DNA of 11,290 nucleotides, from NCBI GenBank assembly GCA_023231075.1, contig JALNWC010000050.1:1-11290 (forward strand), in the 5' to 3' direction. The stretch's first letter is position 1. Every line of letters starts with the position of its first letter. Source of the DNA: Rhodoferax sp. (GTDB lineage: Bacteria; Pseudomonadota; Gammaproteobacteria; Burkholderiales; Burkholderiaceae_C). A program made the translations under genes and the position numbers. This document shows, piece after piece, positions 1 through 7,912 of the stretch. The notes under the pieces are model-generated. The model saw only the letters and a list, made by a program, of their open reading frames with translations. It ran no database searches and was not told the DNA's origin.

Positions 1-732
1 GTGCTCGTGGTGGACGACGAAAGCCTGGCGCGCAGCCGGCTCAAATCGCTGCTGGGCGACTGCCGCCAGCCTGCGGCCCAGGTGCTGGGCGAGGCCGTCA
101 ATGCGGTGCAGGCCATCGATTTCTTGCAGCACCAGGCGGTGGATGCGGTATTGGCCGACATCCACATGCCGGGCGCCGATGGACTCATGCTGGCGCAGGC
201 GCTGCGCCGGTTGCCGCAGCCGCCTGCGGTGGTTTTTGTGACGGCCTTTGCCGAACACGCGGTGCAGGCTTTCGATCTGGAAGCGCTGGACTACCTGACC
301 AAGCCGGTGCGACTGGAACGCTTGCAGGCGGCGCTGCAAAAAATTGAACGGGCGCGGCACCAGCTTGCAGAAGCCGCCACTGAAGCGGCCGGGGACGTGC
401 TGGTGATTCAGGAGCGTGGCCGTGCCGAGCGGGTGCCGCTGGCGCAGGTGCTGTACCTGAAAGCCGAACTGAAATACATCACGGTGCGCACCGCCGGGCG
501 AAGCCATTTGCTGGAGGGCTCACTGGCCGAGCTGGAAGCCCGTTACGCCAGCCGCTTCATCCGCATCCACCGCAATGCGCTGGTGGCCAGGCGTGCCGTG
601 CGGGCGCTGGAAAAACACCACGACCCCGAAGAAGGCGAGGGCTGGGCGGTGCGGCTCGATGGCGTGGACGACGCCTTGTTTGTCTCGCGCCGCCAGCTCG
701 GCTCGGTGCGGGCCTTGGTGAGCGCGGTCTGA
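1..732 (+). CDS. LytTR-family response regulator, AlgR-like (5' end cut by window edge)
   Basis: Two-component response regulator that would bind DNA through a C-terminal LytTR domain after phosphorylation by a partner histidine kinase, usually encoded just upstream in this family. Seen: an N-terminal receiver domain (about residues 1-115) with the acidic pair in VVDDE, the phospho-acceptor Asp near residue 53 (ADIHMPG), the switch Thr near 81 (FVTAF) and the conserved Lys near 101 (LTKPV). A LytTR domain fills about residues 133-243, including LKAELKYITVRT and FIRIHRNALV. The first codon here is a GTG at base 1 and the protein begins inside the usual receiver strand, so the true start is probably a few codons upstream of the window. 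The TGA lies 4 nt before the MFS gene, which suggests co-transcription. An AlgR-type gene upstream of hemC recalls Pseudomonas algR, but the regulon cannot be read here. LytTR response regulator assignment is secure; orthology to AlgR is likely. Confidence 0.93.
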   Translation: MLVVDDESLARSRLKSLLGDCRQPAAQVLGEAVNAVQAIDFLQHQAVDAVLADIHMPGADGLMLAQALRRLPQPPAVVFVTAFAEHAVQAFDLEALDYLTKPVRLERLQAALQKIERARHQLAEAATEAAGDVLVIQERGRAERVPLAQVLYLKAELKYITVRTAGRSHLLEGSLAELEARYASRFIRIHRNALVARRAVRALEKHHDPEEGEGWAVRLDGVDDALFVSRRQLGSVRALVSAV

Positions 733-736
733 AGTC

Positions 737-1918
737 ATGAGCCCTACCGTGACACGTCTCAAGGTTTTGAGTGCCGGCATTTTCAGCCTGATTCTGGCGC
801 TGGGGGTGGCCCGGTTTGCCTACACGCCACTGCTGCCGCTGATGCAGCAACAAGCCGGCCTGGGCGTGGCAGAAGCCGGCTGGCTGGCGGCCATCAACTA
901 CGCCGGTTACCTGAGCGGTGCCCTGATTGCCTCGCGCATCAGCAGCCTGGTGCTGAAAGACCGGCTCTACCGTATTGGCATGGTGCTGGCCATTGTCAGC
1001 ACCCTGGTGATGGGCCTGAGCACGAACGTGGTGGTGTGGGCTCTCTCGCGCTATGTGGCGGGCCTGACCAGCGCGGCGGGCATGCTGCTGGGCACCGGGC
1101 TCATCATGAATTGGCTCATCCGCCACAACCACCGCAGCGAGCTGGGCATCCACTTTGCCGGCATCGGCCTGGGGATTGCCGGCTGTGCCGGCGCGGTGAT
1201 GCTGTTTACCCCCTGGCTCGACTGGCGCGAACAATGGTTTGCCTTCACCGCCCTGGGCTGCCTGCTGCTGGTGCCGGCGCTGCGCTGGCTGCCGCCCCCC
1301 GACACCAGCGGCCTCACCACCAGCGGCCAGAAGCTGCAGGACCAACCGCCGAGCCCGCTGTATTTGCGCGTGTTCATGGCGGCCTACTTTTGCGCCGGTT
1401 TTGGTTATGTGGTCAGTGTCACCTTTATCGTGGCCATCGTGAACCAGCTGCCGGGCCTGGCCGGGTGGGGCAATCTGGTGTTTCTGGCCATTGGCATTGG
1501 CGCGGCACCGGCCTGCATCAACTGGGACTTCATTGCCCGGCGCACGGGTGACCTGAATGCGCTGATTCTGGCCGCCCTGCTGCAGATTGTGGGCATCTTG
1601 CTGCCGGTGCTGGTGCCGGGCCTGTGGGCCGCGATGCTCGGTGCCCTGTTGTTTGGCGGCACCTTCATCGGCATGGTGAGTCTGGTGCTGAGCATGGCCG
1701 GGCGTTATTACCCGGGCATGCCCGCCAAGATGATGGGCAAGATGACGCTGTCTTACGGCGTGGCGCAGGTCATCGGCCCGGCCATGACCGGCCAGATCGG
1801 TGCGCAATTTGGCAGCTACAACGCCGGCCTGTATGTGGCCGCCGCCGTCATGGCGCTGGGCGCCGGGCTGCTGATGCTGCTCAAGCTGGTGGAAAAGCGC
1901 GATGCGTCGGGTGCTTGA
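737..1918 (+). CDS. YbfB/YjiJ-family MFS transporter
   Basis: Inner-membrane secondary transporter of the major facilitator superfamily; substrate unknown. The 393-aa length is usual for a 12-helix MFS protein. The N-terminus carries the YbfB/YjiJ-type pattern: a first helix running into GVARFAYTPLLPLMQ (about residues 22-36), then AEAGWLAAINYAGYLSGAL in helix 2 (about 45-63). Alternating hydrophobic segments continue to the C-terminus, with a short polar linker near residues 190-205 separating two six-helix halves. The ATG at 737 starts 4 nt after the response-regulator stop without a clear Shine-Dalgarno sequence, so translational coupling is plausible. It converges on the AbrB-family gene across a 60-bp spacer. 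Family is well supported; function is not. Confidence 0.88.
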   Translation: MSPTVTRLKVLSAGIFSLILALGVARFAYTPLLPLMQQQAGLGVAEAGWLAAINYAGYLSGALIASRISSLVLKDRLYRIGMVLAIVSTLVMGLSTNVVVWALSRYVAGLTSAAGMLLGTGLIMNWLIRHNHRSELGIHFAGIGLGIAGCAGAVMLFTPWLDWREQWFAFTALGCLLLVPALRWLPPPDTSGLTTSGQKLQDQPPSPLYLRVFMAAYFCAGFGYVVSVTFIVAIVNQLPGLAGWGNLVFLAIGIGAAPACINWDFIARRTGDLNALILAALLQIVGILLPVLVPGLWAAMLGALLFGGTFIGMVSLVLSMAGRYYPGMPAKMMGKMTLSYGVAQVIGPAMTGQIGAQFGSYNAGLYVAAAVMALGAGLLMLLKLVEKRDASGA

Positions 1919-1978
1919 AAAAGGGTTTGTCAGCTAATCGCCGAAGCTGATACCAAGCTCATGCAGCGTTTGCTACGC

Positions 1979-3046
1979 TTATTGGTCAATGCGTGATTGT
2001 CTGGCAATCAACTGTGACACGCGCGGGCCCCAGACGAGAACCATCAGAAACCGTGCCAGTTGCATCGCCATCACAAACCCGGCATCGACGGCACTGGTCG
2101 CGGCGATGACCGCCACTGAATCTGCACCGCCCGGACTGCTGGCCAAATAGGCCGTCAGCGGGTCGTAACCCGCCCATTGGTTCAGCCCCACGGCGATGAC
2201 GACACCCACCCCCATCAGCGCCAAGATCGATCCCAGTACGGCGGGCAAGGCGCGCAAGGCATGCCGCAGGATGCTGGGGGTGAAGCGCAGGCCGATGCTC
2301 CAGCCGATCACGGCATAGGAGACGGTCAGCAGCGCGGGCGGCAATTCAATAACCAGGAGGCCCAAGGCCTGCAAGGACGCGCCCACGATCAGCGGGGCCA
2401 CCATCGCCCCACCCGGGATTTTCAGCCAGTGCGCCACGCTTGGAACGGCAAAGGCGAGCACCAGGGTCCAGCCCAGATGGCCTGCATGGATGACCGAAAA
2501 CCAAGGCACTTCAGGGGCCATGGGTGCCGCCTGGGTGGTCCAGAAATGCGCGACCAGGGCGGCCACCGCAGTCACCACCGCCACGCGCAAATACTGCATG
2601 AAGGCGACCAGCCGCACATCGGCCCCATAGGCCTCCGCCATCAAGACCATGGCTGAGGCGGCACCCGGTGCCAGGCCCCAGACTGCCGTGGTACCAGGGA
2701 AAACCTGGCGACGCATCAGGAACCAGCCCAGGCCGGCGCTGGCGGCGATGATCGATGCCGAGGCGCCCAGAAAGAGGGGCCAGTCACCCGCCACCCTGGC
2801 CAGCGTGGCGGGCTGCAGGCTTTGGGCCATCAGGCAACCGAGCACACCTTGCGCCAACGCGAACAGGCGGTTGGGGACGCCCAGCCGAATATCCCGGGAC
2901 GACAGCAGGATGCCTGCCAGCATGCAACCGAGCAGCACCCCGGCCGGCAAATGGAGTGCGGTGAGCGCCCAGGCCAGGACAGCGCTGAGCAAGAGAAGGA
3001 CGCTCCACCACAAGGCAGGCTTCGCGCGAAATGGGTTGGAAAACAT
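1979..3046 (-). CDS. AbrB-family (AidB regulator type) integral membrane protein
   Basis: Multi-pass inner-membrane protein of the family named for E. coli AbrB, a regulator of aidB expression; members are often mis-annotated as ammonia monooxygenase. It is unrelated to the Bacillus AbrB DNA-binding protein. Seen: about ten hydrophobic helices in two similar halves. The first half contains PAGVLLGCMLAGILLS and the second PGGAMVAPLIVGASL, as expected for the AbrB duplication. Glycine-rich motifs recur (GLAPGAASAMVLMAEAYGAD near residues 125-145; YLASSPGGADSVAVIAATS near 300-320, a highly conserved family motif). I chose the ATG at 3046, giving 355 aa. An in-frame GTG at 3061 would add five residues, and neither start has a clear ribosome binding site. 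It lies downstream of ppc on the same strand but behind a strong terminator, so it probably has its own promoter. Transport or sensing role is unknown. Confidence 0.88.
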   Translation of the reverse strand: MFSNPFRAKPALWWSVLLLLSAVLAWALTALHLPAGVLLGCMLAGILLSSRDIRLGVPNRLFALAQGVLGCLMAQSLQPATLARVAGDWPLFLGASASIIAASAGLGWFLMRRQVFPGTTAVWGLAPGAASAMVLMAEAYGADVRLVAFMQYLRVAVVTAVAALVAHFWTTQAAPMAPEVPWFSVIHAGHLGWTLVLAFAVPSVAHWLKIPGGAMVAPLIVGASLQALGLLVIELPPALLTVSYAVIGWSIGLRFTPSILRHALRALPAVLGSILALMGVGVVIAVGLNQWAGYDPLTAYLASSPGGADSVAVIAATSAVDAGFVMAMQLARFLMVLVWGPRVSQLIARQSRIDQ

Positions 3047-3065
3047 GGGAGTTGAAGACACAGCC

Positions 3066-3084
3066 AGCTATCAATATGATAGTT
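3066..3084. repeat. Short inverted repeat CTATCA-ATA-TGATAG upstream of the AbrB-family gene
   Basis: A perfect 6-bp inverted repeat (3068-3073 and 3077-3082) with a 3-nt centre, lying 22 nt before the ATG at 3046 and just upstream of the alternative GTG. The surrounding 3062-3127 stretch is AT-rich in an otherwise GC-rich window. Read on the minus strand, it contains a TAAAAT hexamer that could serve as a -10 box, without a good -35. The repeat could be an operator for the membrane-protein gene. It also resembles the short CTATCA-type palindromes I associate with Comamonadaceae intergenic DNA, which is recollection rather than a search result. Confidence 0.4.
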
Positions 3085-3117
3085 AGTTGCGATTATTTTA
3101 TGAGCCCTAAGTCCTGA

Positions 3118-3165
3118 TTTTTTAAAAATGACCTGGTGCGCCACGACATGGTGGCTCACGGTCAT
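3118..3165 (-). terminator. Rho-independent terminator of ppc
   Basis: On the minus strand, 36 nt beyond the ppc stop, ATGACC (3160-3165) pairs with GGTCAT (3128-3133). Inside it GTG pairs with CAC and GCCAC with GTGGC, around a 6-nt loop, with one A-G mismatch and a small bulge. The 3' arm runs straight into TTTTT and then AAAAAA. This is the expected layout of an intrinsic terminator and separates ppc from the AbrB-family gene. The plus-strand side has no T tract, so it should act in one direction. A smaller hairpin (CGGGT/ACCCG) overlaps the ppc stop codon. Confidence 0.8.
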
Positions 3166-3200
3166 CACTGGCCGGGCAAAGCCCAGTGCGGTGCGGGTGC

Positions 3201-6047
3201 TCACCCGGTATTGCGCAAGCCCGCCGCAATGCCGTTGATCGAGATGTGAATGCCGCGTTTCAGGCGCTCGTCGGTTTGCCCGGCGCGGTAGCGGCGCACC
3301 AGCTCCACTTGCAGGTGATGCAGCGGGTCGATGTAGGGAAAGCGGTGGCGGATCGAGCGTTGCAGCGCCGCGTTGTGCGTCAGGCGCTGCTTGTCGCCGG
3401 TGATCAACTCCAGCGCCTGCGTGGTGCGCTGCCATTCCAGCTCGATGGCGCTGAAAATTTTCTTGCGCAGGCGTTTGTCCTCCACCAGCTCGGCGTAACG
3501 CGAGGCCAGTGCCAGGTCGCTCTTGGCCATGACCATGTCCATGTTGGACAGCAGCGAACTGAAAAAAGGCCATTGTTTCTGCATTTGCTGCAGCAGCGCC
3601 AGGCGCTGTTTGCTGAGCTTGGCCGTGGCGCCGGGTGGGTTTAAAAAAGCGTCCACCGCCGCGCCAAAGCCAAACCAGCCGGGCAGGGTCAGACGGCACT
3701 GGCCCCAGCTGAAGCCCCAGGGAATGGCGCGCAGGTCCTCGATCTTCTGTGTCGCCTTGCGCGACGCCGGGCGTGAGCCAATGTTGAGTTCGGCAATTTC
3801 GCGGATCGGCGTGGCATCAAAAAAGTACTCGGTAAAGCCCGGTGTCTCGTAAACCAGCTTGCGGTAGGCCGCCATGCTGGCCAGCGACAGTTCGGCAGCC
3901 GCTTGCAAAAACGCAGGCTCGGCGGACTGGGTCGGGTGCAGCAGGGTGGCTTCCAGTGTGGCGGCCACCAGCGTCTCCAGGTTGCGGCGGCCAATTTCGG
4001 GGTTGGCGTATTTGGAGCCAATCACCTCGCCTTGCTCGGTCAGGCGAATCTGGCCGCGCACCGTGCCGGGGGGCTGCGCCAGGATGGCTTCGAAGCTGGG
4101 GCCGCCGCCGCGACCGACGGTGCCGCCACGGCCATGGAACATGCGCAAGCGGATCGGGCTGCCGGCGCTTTGGTTGATGCCGTCAAACACCTCCACCAGC
4201 GCGATCTCCGCCTGATACAGCTCCCAGTTGCTGGTGAAAATGCCGCCGTCCTTGTTGCTGTCGGAATAACCCAGCATGATGTCCTGCTCGCCATACTGGT
4301 CCGGCGCGCCGCGCTGCACCATGGCCAGCACGCCGGGCAGGGCGTAAAACTCGCGCATGATGCTGGCTGCGTTGCGCAGGTCTTCGATGGTCTCGAACAG
4401 CGGCACCACGATCAGGTCGCAACGGGCTTGCGCGTCGAGCGTGCCCTGCATCAGACCCACTTCCTTTTGCAGCAGCATGACTTCGAGCAGGTCGCTCACG
4501 CTTTCGGTGTGGCTGATGATGTCGTGGCGAATGGCCTGGGTGCCAAACAGGGCGCGTGACTGCCTGGCGGTCTCGAAAATGCTGATTTCGCTGTTCACAT
4601 GGGTGCTGTAGGCGTGGCCCATGACGCGCAGGGGGCGGGCATCGTTGAGCAGGCCCAGCAACAAGCTGCGCTTGGCGGGCTCGTCGAGTTGCGCGTAATG
4701 CGGCGTGATGCGGGCGACCGCCAGCAGCTCGGCCAGCACGGCTTCATGCTGGTCCGAGCTTTGCCGCAGGTCGACCGTGGCGAGGTGAAAGCCGAACACT
4801 TCCACGGCCCGGATCAGCGGTTGCAGCCGTTGCCCGACCAGGGCTTGCGCGCGCTGCGTGAGCAGGGACGATTCGATCACACGCAGGTCGCGCAGCAGTT
4901 CCTCGGGTGTCAGGTAGGGATTTTGCGGCGCCACCGCATGGCGCGCGGCTTCGCCTCCGCTGAGGTCTTTGAGGGTGGCGGCCAGCCGCGCGTAGACGCC
5001 GATCAGGGCGCGCCGGTAAGGCTCGTCCTTGCGGTGTTCGTTGCTGTCGGGCGAGCTTTGGGCCAGCGCCTGCATCCCGGGCGGGAAATCCACCAGCATG
5101 GCCGACAGCGACAGTTCGCCGCCCAGGTAATGCACCTCGGTCAGGTAATGCCGCAGCGCCATGTCGGCCTGGCGGCGCAGCGCGTGGCTCAGGGTTTGGG
5201 CGTTGACGTTGGGGTTGCCGTCGCGGTCGCCGCCAATCCACTGGCCCATGCGCAGGAAACTGTGCACCGGGTGCGGGCCCAGCGCCTGCTCCAGGCTGGC
5301 ATAGAGTTTGGGGATTTCACGCAGGAAGGTGGACTCGTAATAGCTCAGTGCGTTTTCGATCTCGTCGGCCACGGTCAGCTTGGTGAAACGCAGCAGGCGG
5401 GTGTGCCAGAGTTGCAACACGCGGGCGCGCAACTGGGCCTCGTTCTGGCTCAGCTCGCGCGGGGTCAGGGCATCGTGCGCCACCTGGCTGGCAGCCGCCT
5501 GCGCCAGGATGTCGTCGCGTGCGGTGAGCAATTGGGCAATGGCGCGTTCGGCGTCGAGGATGCTTTTGCGCTGCACTTCGGTGGGGTGGGCGGTGAGCAC
5601 CGGCGAGACAAAACTGTGCGCCAGCATGTCACTGATGGCTTGCGGCGTGATGCCGCCGCTGCTCAGGCGCTTGAGCGTCATGTCGATGCTGCCGGGGCGA
5701 ATGCTGCCGGCGCGCTCGTGCACCGCGCGGCGGCGGATGTGGTGGCGGTCTTCGGCCAGATTGGCCAAATGGCTGAAATAAGTGAAGGCCCGCACCACGC
5801 TGACGGTCTGGTCGCCGCTGAGCGATTTCAGCAATTTGTTGAGCGTCTTGTCGGCCACCGGGTCGGCATGGCGGCGAAAGCTGACCGAGAGCTGGCGGAT
5901 CTGTTCGATCAGGGCATAGGCCGCGTCGCCTTCCTGCTCGCGAATGACGTCGCCCAACATGCGTCCAAGCAGGCGGATGTCTTCGACCAGCGGGCGCTCG
6001 CTGTTGGGGATGGCTTTATTTTTGGGTGCGGGGCTGGGCTTGGGCAT
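3201..6047 (-). CDS. ppc: Phosphoenolpyruvate carboxylase
   Basis: Carboxylates phosphoenolpyruvate with bicarbonate to give oxaloacetate and phosphate, an anaplerotic cytoplasmic reaction that refills the TCA cycle. Seen from the ATG at 6047 (948 aa, somewhat longer than the 883-aa E. coli enzyme): PROSITE signature 1 with the catalytic His near residue 154 (VLTAHPTEVQRKS); signature 2 with the Lys near 599 (MLGYSDSNKDGG); the glycine-rich catalytic loop FHGRGGTVGRGGGP near 632-645; LTEQGEVIGSKYA; and the conserved C-terminal RNTG that ends at the active site. An in-frame TTG at 6059 would add four residues; ATG is preferred, although no clear Shine-Dalgarno sequence precedes either. The extra length comes from a Pro/Lys-rich N-terminus and small insertions, such as one near residues 325-340 (SSPDSNEHRKDE). 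It is transcribed divergently from hemC, an adjacency I believe is common in Burkholderiales. All signature motifs are intact. Confidence 0.98.
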   Translation of the reverse strand: MPKPSPAPKNKAIPNSERPLVEDIRLLGRMLGDVIREQEGDAAYALIEQIRQLSVSFRRHADPVADKTLNKLLKSLSGDQTVSVVRAFTYFSHLANLAEDRHHIRRRAVHERAGSIRPGSIDMTLKRLSSGGITPQAISDMLAHSFVSPVLTAHPTEVQRKSILDAERAIAQLLTARDDILAQAAASQVAHDALTPRELSQNEAQLRARVLQLWHTRLLRFTKLTVADEIENALSYYESTFLREIPKLYASLEQALGPHPVHSFLRMGQWIGGDRDGNPNVNAQTLSHALRRQADMALRHYLTEVHYLGGELSLSAMLVDFPPGMQALAQSSPDSNEHRKDEPYRRALIGVYARLAATLKDLSGGEAARHAVAPQNPYLTPEELLRDLRVIESSLLTQRAQALVGQRLQPLIRAVEVFGFHLATVDLRQSSDQHEAVLAELLAVARITPHYAQLDEPAKRSLLLGLLNDARPLRVMGHAYSTHVNSEISIFETARQSRALFGTQAIRHDIISHTESVSDLLEVMLLQKEVGLMQGTLDAQARCDLIVVPLFETIEDLRNAASIMREFYALPGVLAMVQRGAPDQYGEQDIMLGYSDSNKDGGIFTSNWELYQAEIALVEVFDGINQSAGSPIRLRMFHGRGGTVGRGGGPSFEAILAQPPGTVRGQIRLTEQGEVIGSKYANPEIGRRNLETLVAATLEATLLHPTQSAEPAFLQAAAELSLASMAAYRKLVYETPGFTEYFFDATPIREIAELNIGSRPASRKATQKIEDLRAIPWGFSWGQCRLTLPGWFGFGAAVDAFLNPPGATAKLSKQRLALLQQMQKQWPFFSSLLSNMDMVMAKSDLALASRYAELVEDKRLRKKIFSAIELEWQRTTQALELITGDKQRLTHNAALQRSIRHRFPYIDPLHHLQVELVRRYRAGQTDERLKRGIHISINGIAAGLRNTG

Positions 6048-6149
6048 GTCAGTTTTCAAAGTCGATAGAGATGGGCTTAAGCAAAAGCCATGCTAGCATT
6101 CCCGGCTTGAAAAAATGACAAAAAGGTTACGGCGTTTTGCCAATTTACT
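6048..6149. promoter_or_regulatory. Divergent ppc/hemC intergenic region with palindrome ATGCTAGCAT
   Basis: This 102-bp spacer must hold the promoters for both ppc (leftward) and the hem operon (rightward). It contains a perfect 10-bp palindrome at 6090-6099. Reading leftward, TTGTCA precedes the palindrome and could be a -35 for ppc, with TAGCAT as a poor -10 at a long spacing of about 20. Reading rightward, TTGAAA (6107-6112) has no good -10 at the usual distance. Neither hemC nor ppc shows a strong Shine-Dalgarno sequence. The region is AT-richer than its flanks. Promoter positions are tentative. Confidence 0.4.
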
Positions 6150-7100
6150 ATGCCTCAATTCACCATTGCAACACGAGAAAGCCGCCTTGCCCTGTGGCAG
6201 GCCGAGCATGTCCAGACCCTGCTGAGCGGCATGGGCCATGGGGTCAAGTTGTTGGGCATGACCACCCAGGGCGACCAGATTCTGGACCGCGCCCTCAGTC
6301 AGGTCGGCGGCAAAGGCCTGTTTGTCAAGGAGCTGGAGGTCGCGCTGGAAGAAAACCGCGCCGACCTGGCTGTGCACTCGCTCAAGGACGTGCCCATGGA
6401 ACTGCCCGAAGGCTTCAGTCTGGCCTGTGTGATGGCGCGCGAAGACCCGCGCGATGCCTTCGTTTCCAACCACTATGCCGATCTCGACGCCTTGCCCCAA
6501 GGCGCGGTGGTGGGAACGTCGAGCCTGCGCCGCGTGGCCTTGCTGCGCGCCTTGCGGCCCGATCTGCGCATTGAACCCCTGCGCGGCAACCTCGACACCC
6601 GCTTGCGCAAACTCGACGAGGGCTTGTATGACGCCATTGTGCTGGCCGCCGCCGGCCTCAAGCGCCTGGGCTTGTCAGCGCGCATTCGCGCCGTCTTCGC
6701 GCCTTCGGTGATGCTGCCCGCCGCGGGCCAGGGGGCCTTGGGCATTGAAGTGCGCACCGATCGCGCCGATGTGGTGGCGGCGCTGGCGCCGCTGGTGCAC
6801 CACACCACCTGGCTGGCCGTGGCGGCGGAACGCGCCGTGAGCCGGGCCATGGGGGGCAGCTGCTCGATGCCGCTGGCGGCCTATGCCACGTTGGCGCAAG
6901 ACGGTTTGACGATCGACGCCGCCTGGGGCGACACCGAAGGGAAGTTGCCGCTGGTGCGCGTGCGCTTGAGCGGTCCGGTGAGCGACCTGGCCAGTGCCGC
7001 CGATCTGGGGCAGCGCGTGGCCGCCGACCTGCGCAGCCAGGTGCTGGCTCAGGGCGGCACACTGGCCCATCTGACCGCATCCCCTGATCAATCGGCCTGA
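6150..7100 (+). CDS. hemC: Hydroxymethylbilane synthase (porphobilinogen deaminase)
   Basis: Joins four porphobilinogen molecules into the linear tetrapyrrole hydroxymethylbilane, in the cytoplasm, in tetrapyrrole and haem synthesis. The 316-aa length is normal. Seen: ATRESRLALWQAEHV at the N-terminus; TTQGDQILD (about 38-46); GGKGLFVKELE (about 53-63); HSLKDVP with the catalytic Asp near residue 80; GTSSLRRVALL (about 122-132) and RGNLDTRLRKLD (about 145-156), the Arg-rich substrate and cofactor-binding segments; LPAAGQGALGIE (about 189-200). The dipyrromethane cofactor-attaching Cys is near residue 238 (GGSCSMPLAAYA). The ATG at 6150 gives the expected N-terminus. It is the first gene of hemC-hemD-hemX-hemY and lies opposite ppc. 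Confidence 0.98.
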   Translation: MPQFTIATRESRLALWQAEHVQTLLSGMGHGVKLLGMTTQGDQILDRALSQVGGKGLFVKELEVALEENRADLAVHSLKDVPMELPEGFSLACVMAREDPRDAFVSNHYADLDALPQGAVVGTSSLRRVALLRALRPDLRIEPLRGNLDTRLRKLDEGLYDAIVLAAAGLKRLGLSARIRAVFAPSVMLPAAGQGALGIEVRTDRADVVAALAPLVHHTTWLAVAAERAVSRAMGGSCSMPLAAYATLAQDGLTIDAAWGDTEGKLPLVRVRLSGPVSDLASAADLGQRVAADLRSQVLAQGGTLAHLTASPDQSA

Positions 7101-7102
7101 TC

Positions 7103-7912
7103 GTGCGCCTCATCGTGACCCGGGTGCAGCCGCAGGCTCGGCAATGGGCTGACCGGTTTGAGGCCTGCGGTCGCGACGCGTTGGTGCTGCCGCTGATCGA
7201 GGTGCGCGGCCTGGCCGACGCCACCGCCGTGCGCGCGGCCTGGCTGAACTTGTCAAACTACAAGGCGGCGATGTTTGTCAGCCGCCATGCGGTCGACTAT
7301 TTTTTTCAGGCGAAACCGGCACCAGCGCATGGCGAGCATGCCTTGTCCGCCATGACCCCCCGTTGGTGGGCCACCGGTCCCGGCACCGCCCATGCGCTGC
7401 TGGCGCATGGTGTGGCGACACCAAGCCTTGATACGCCCCCCGAGCAGGCCGGGCAGTTTGATTCCGAGGCGCTGTGGCGGCAGGTGCACCCCCAGGTGCA
7501 GCCGGGCGACAGGGTGCTGATTGTGCGCGGTGACAGTGTGACGCCCGACGGTCGCTCGCTGGTCGACAACGACCAGGGCGTGGGCCGTGAATGGCTGGCC
7601 GAGCGCCTGCGCCAAAGCGGTGCGCAGGTCGATTTTGTGGTGGCTTACCAACGCGGAGCACCTTTTTGGACCGACGCGCAGTGCGGGCTGGCGCGGTCTG
7701 CGGCAGCCGATGGCTCGGTCTGGTTGTTCAGCAGCGCGGAAGCCCTGGGCCATTTGCAAAGCTTGTTGCCCGGGCAGGACTGGTCGGCCGCGCGTGCCGT
7801 GGCCACCCACCCGCGCATTGCAGCGGCGGCGCGGGACTTGGGTTTTGCTGTGGTAACGCAGACACGGCCCACTTGGGAAGAAGTACGGGCCTCGGTAGAA
7901 TCCTTGGCATGA
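7103..7912 (+). CDS. hemD: Uroporphyrinogen-III synthase
   Basis: Cyclises hydroxymethylbilane to uroporphyrinogen III with inversion of ring D, the step after HemC. The 269-aa protein is typical of the poorly conserved HEM4 family. Seen: the N-terminal strand RLIVTRVQPQA followed by LVLPLIEV; FVSRHAVDYFF in the first half (about 52-62); LIVRGDSVTPDGRS (about 138-151) and VVAYQRG (about 177-183) around the domain linker; WLFSSAEALGHL (about 207-218); and the C-terminal ATHPRIAAAARDLGF. The start is a GTG only 2 nt after the hemC stop, with no separate ribosome binding site, so translation is probably coupled to hemC. The stop overlaps the hemX ATG as ATGA. Order and motifs together make this secure. 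Confidence 0.95.
   Translation: MRLIVTRVQPQARQWADRFEACGRDALVLPLIEVRGLADATAVRAAWLNLSNYKAAMFVSRHAVDYFFQAKPAPAHGEHALSAMTPRWWATGPGTAHALLAHGVATPSLDTPPEQAGQFDSEALWRQVHPQVQPGDRVLIVRGDSVTPDGRSLVDNDQGVGREWLAERLRQSGAQVDFVVAYQRGAPFWTDAQCGLARSAAADGSVWLFSSAEALGHLQSLLPGQDWSAARAVATHPRIAAAARDLGFAVVTQTRPTWEEVRASVESLA

Noticed and set aside
557..1807. Long minus-strand open frame (416 codons) opposite the regulator and MFS genes
   Set aside because: It is rich in His, Gln, Ala and Arg, has no recognisable domain, and is a codon-bias shadow of the GC-rich genes on the other strand.
1919..1978. Possible bidirectional terminator in the convergent spacer (AGCGT-ttgct-ACGCT at 1965-1979)
   Set aside because: The stem is only 5 bp, reaches the stop codon of the minus-strand gene and has no T tract on either side.
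4599..6068. Long plus-strand open frame (489 codons) opposite ppc
   Set aside because: ppc on the other strand carries every catalytic motif; this frame is low-complexity in Gln, Ala, His and Val and covers only the antisense of ppc.
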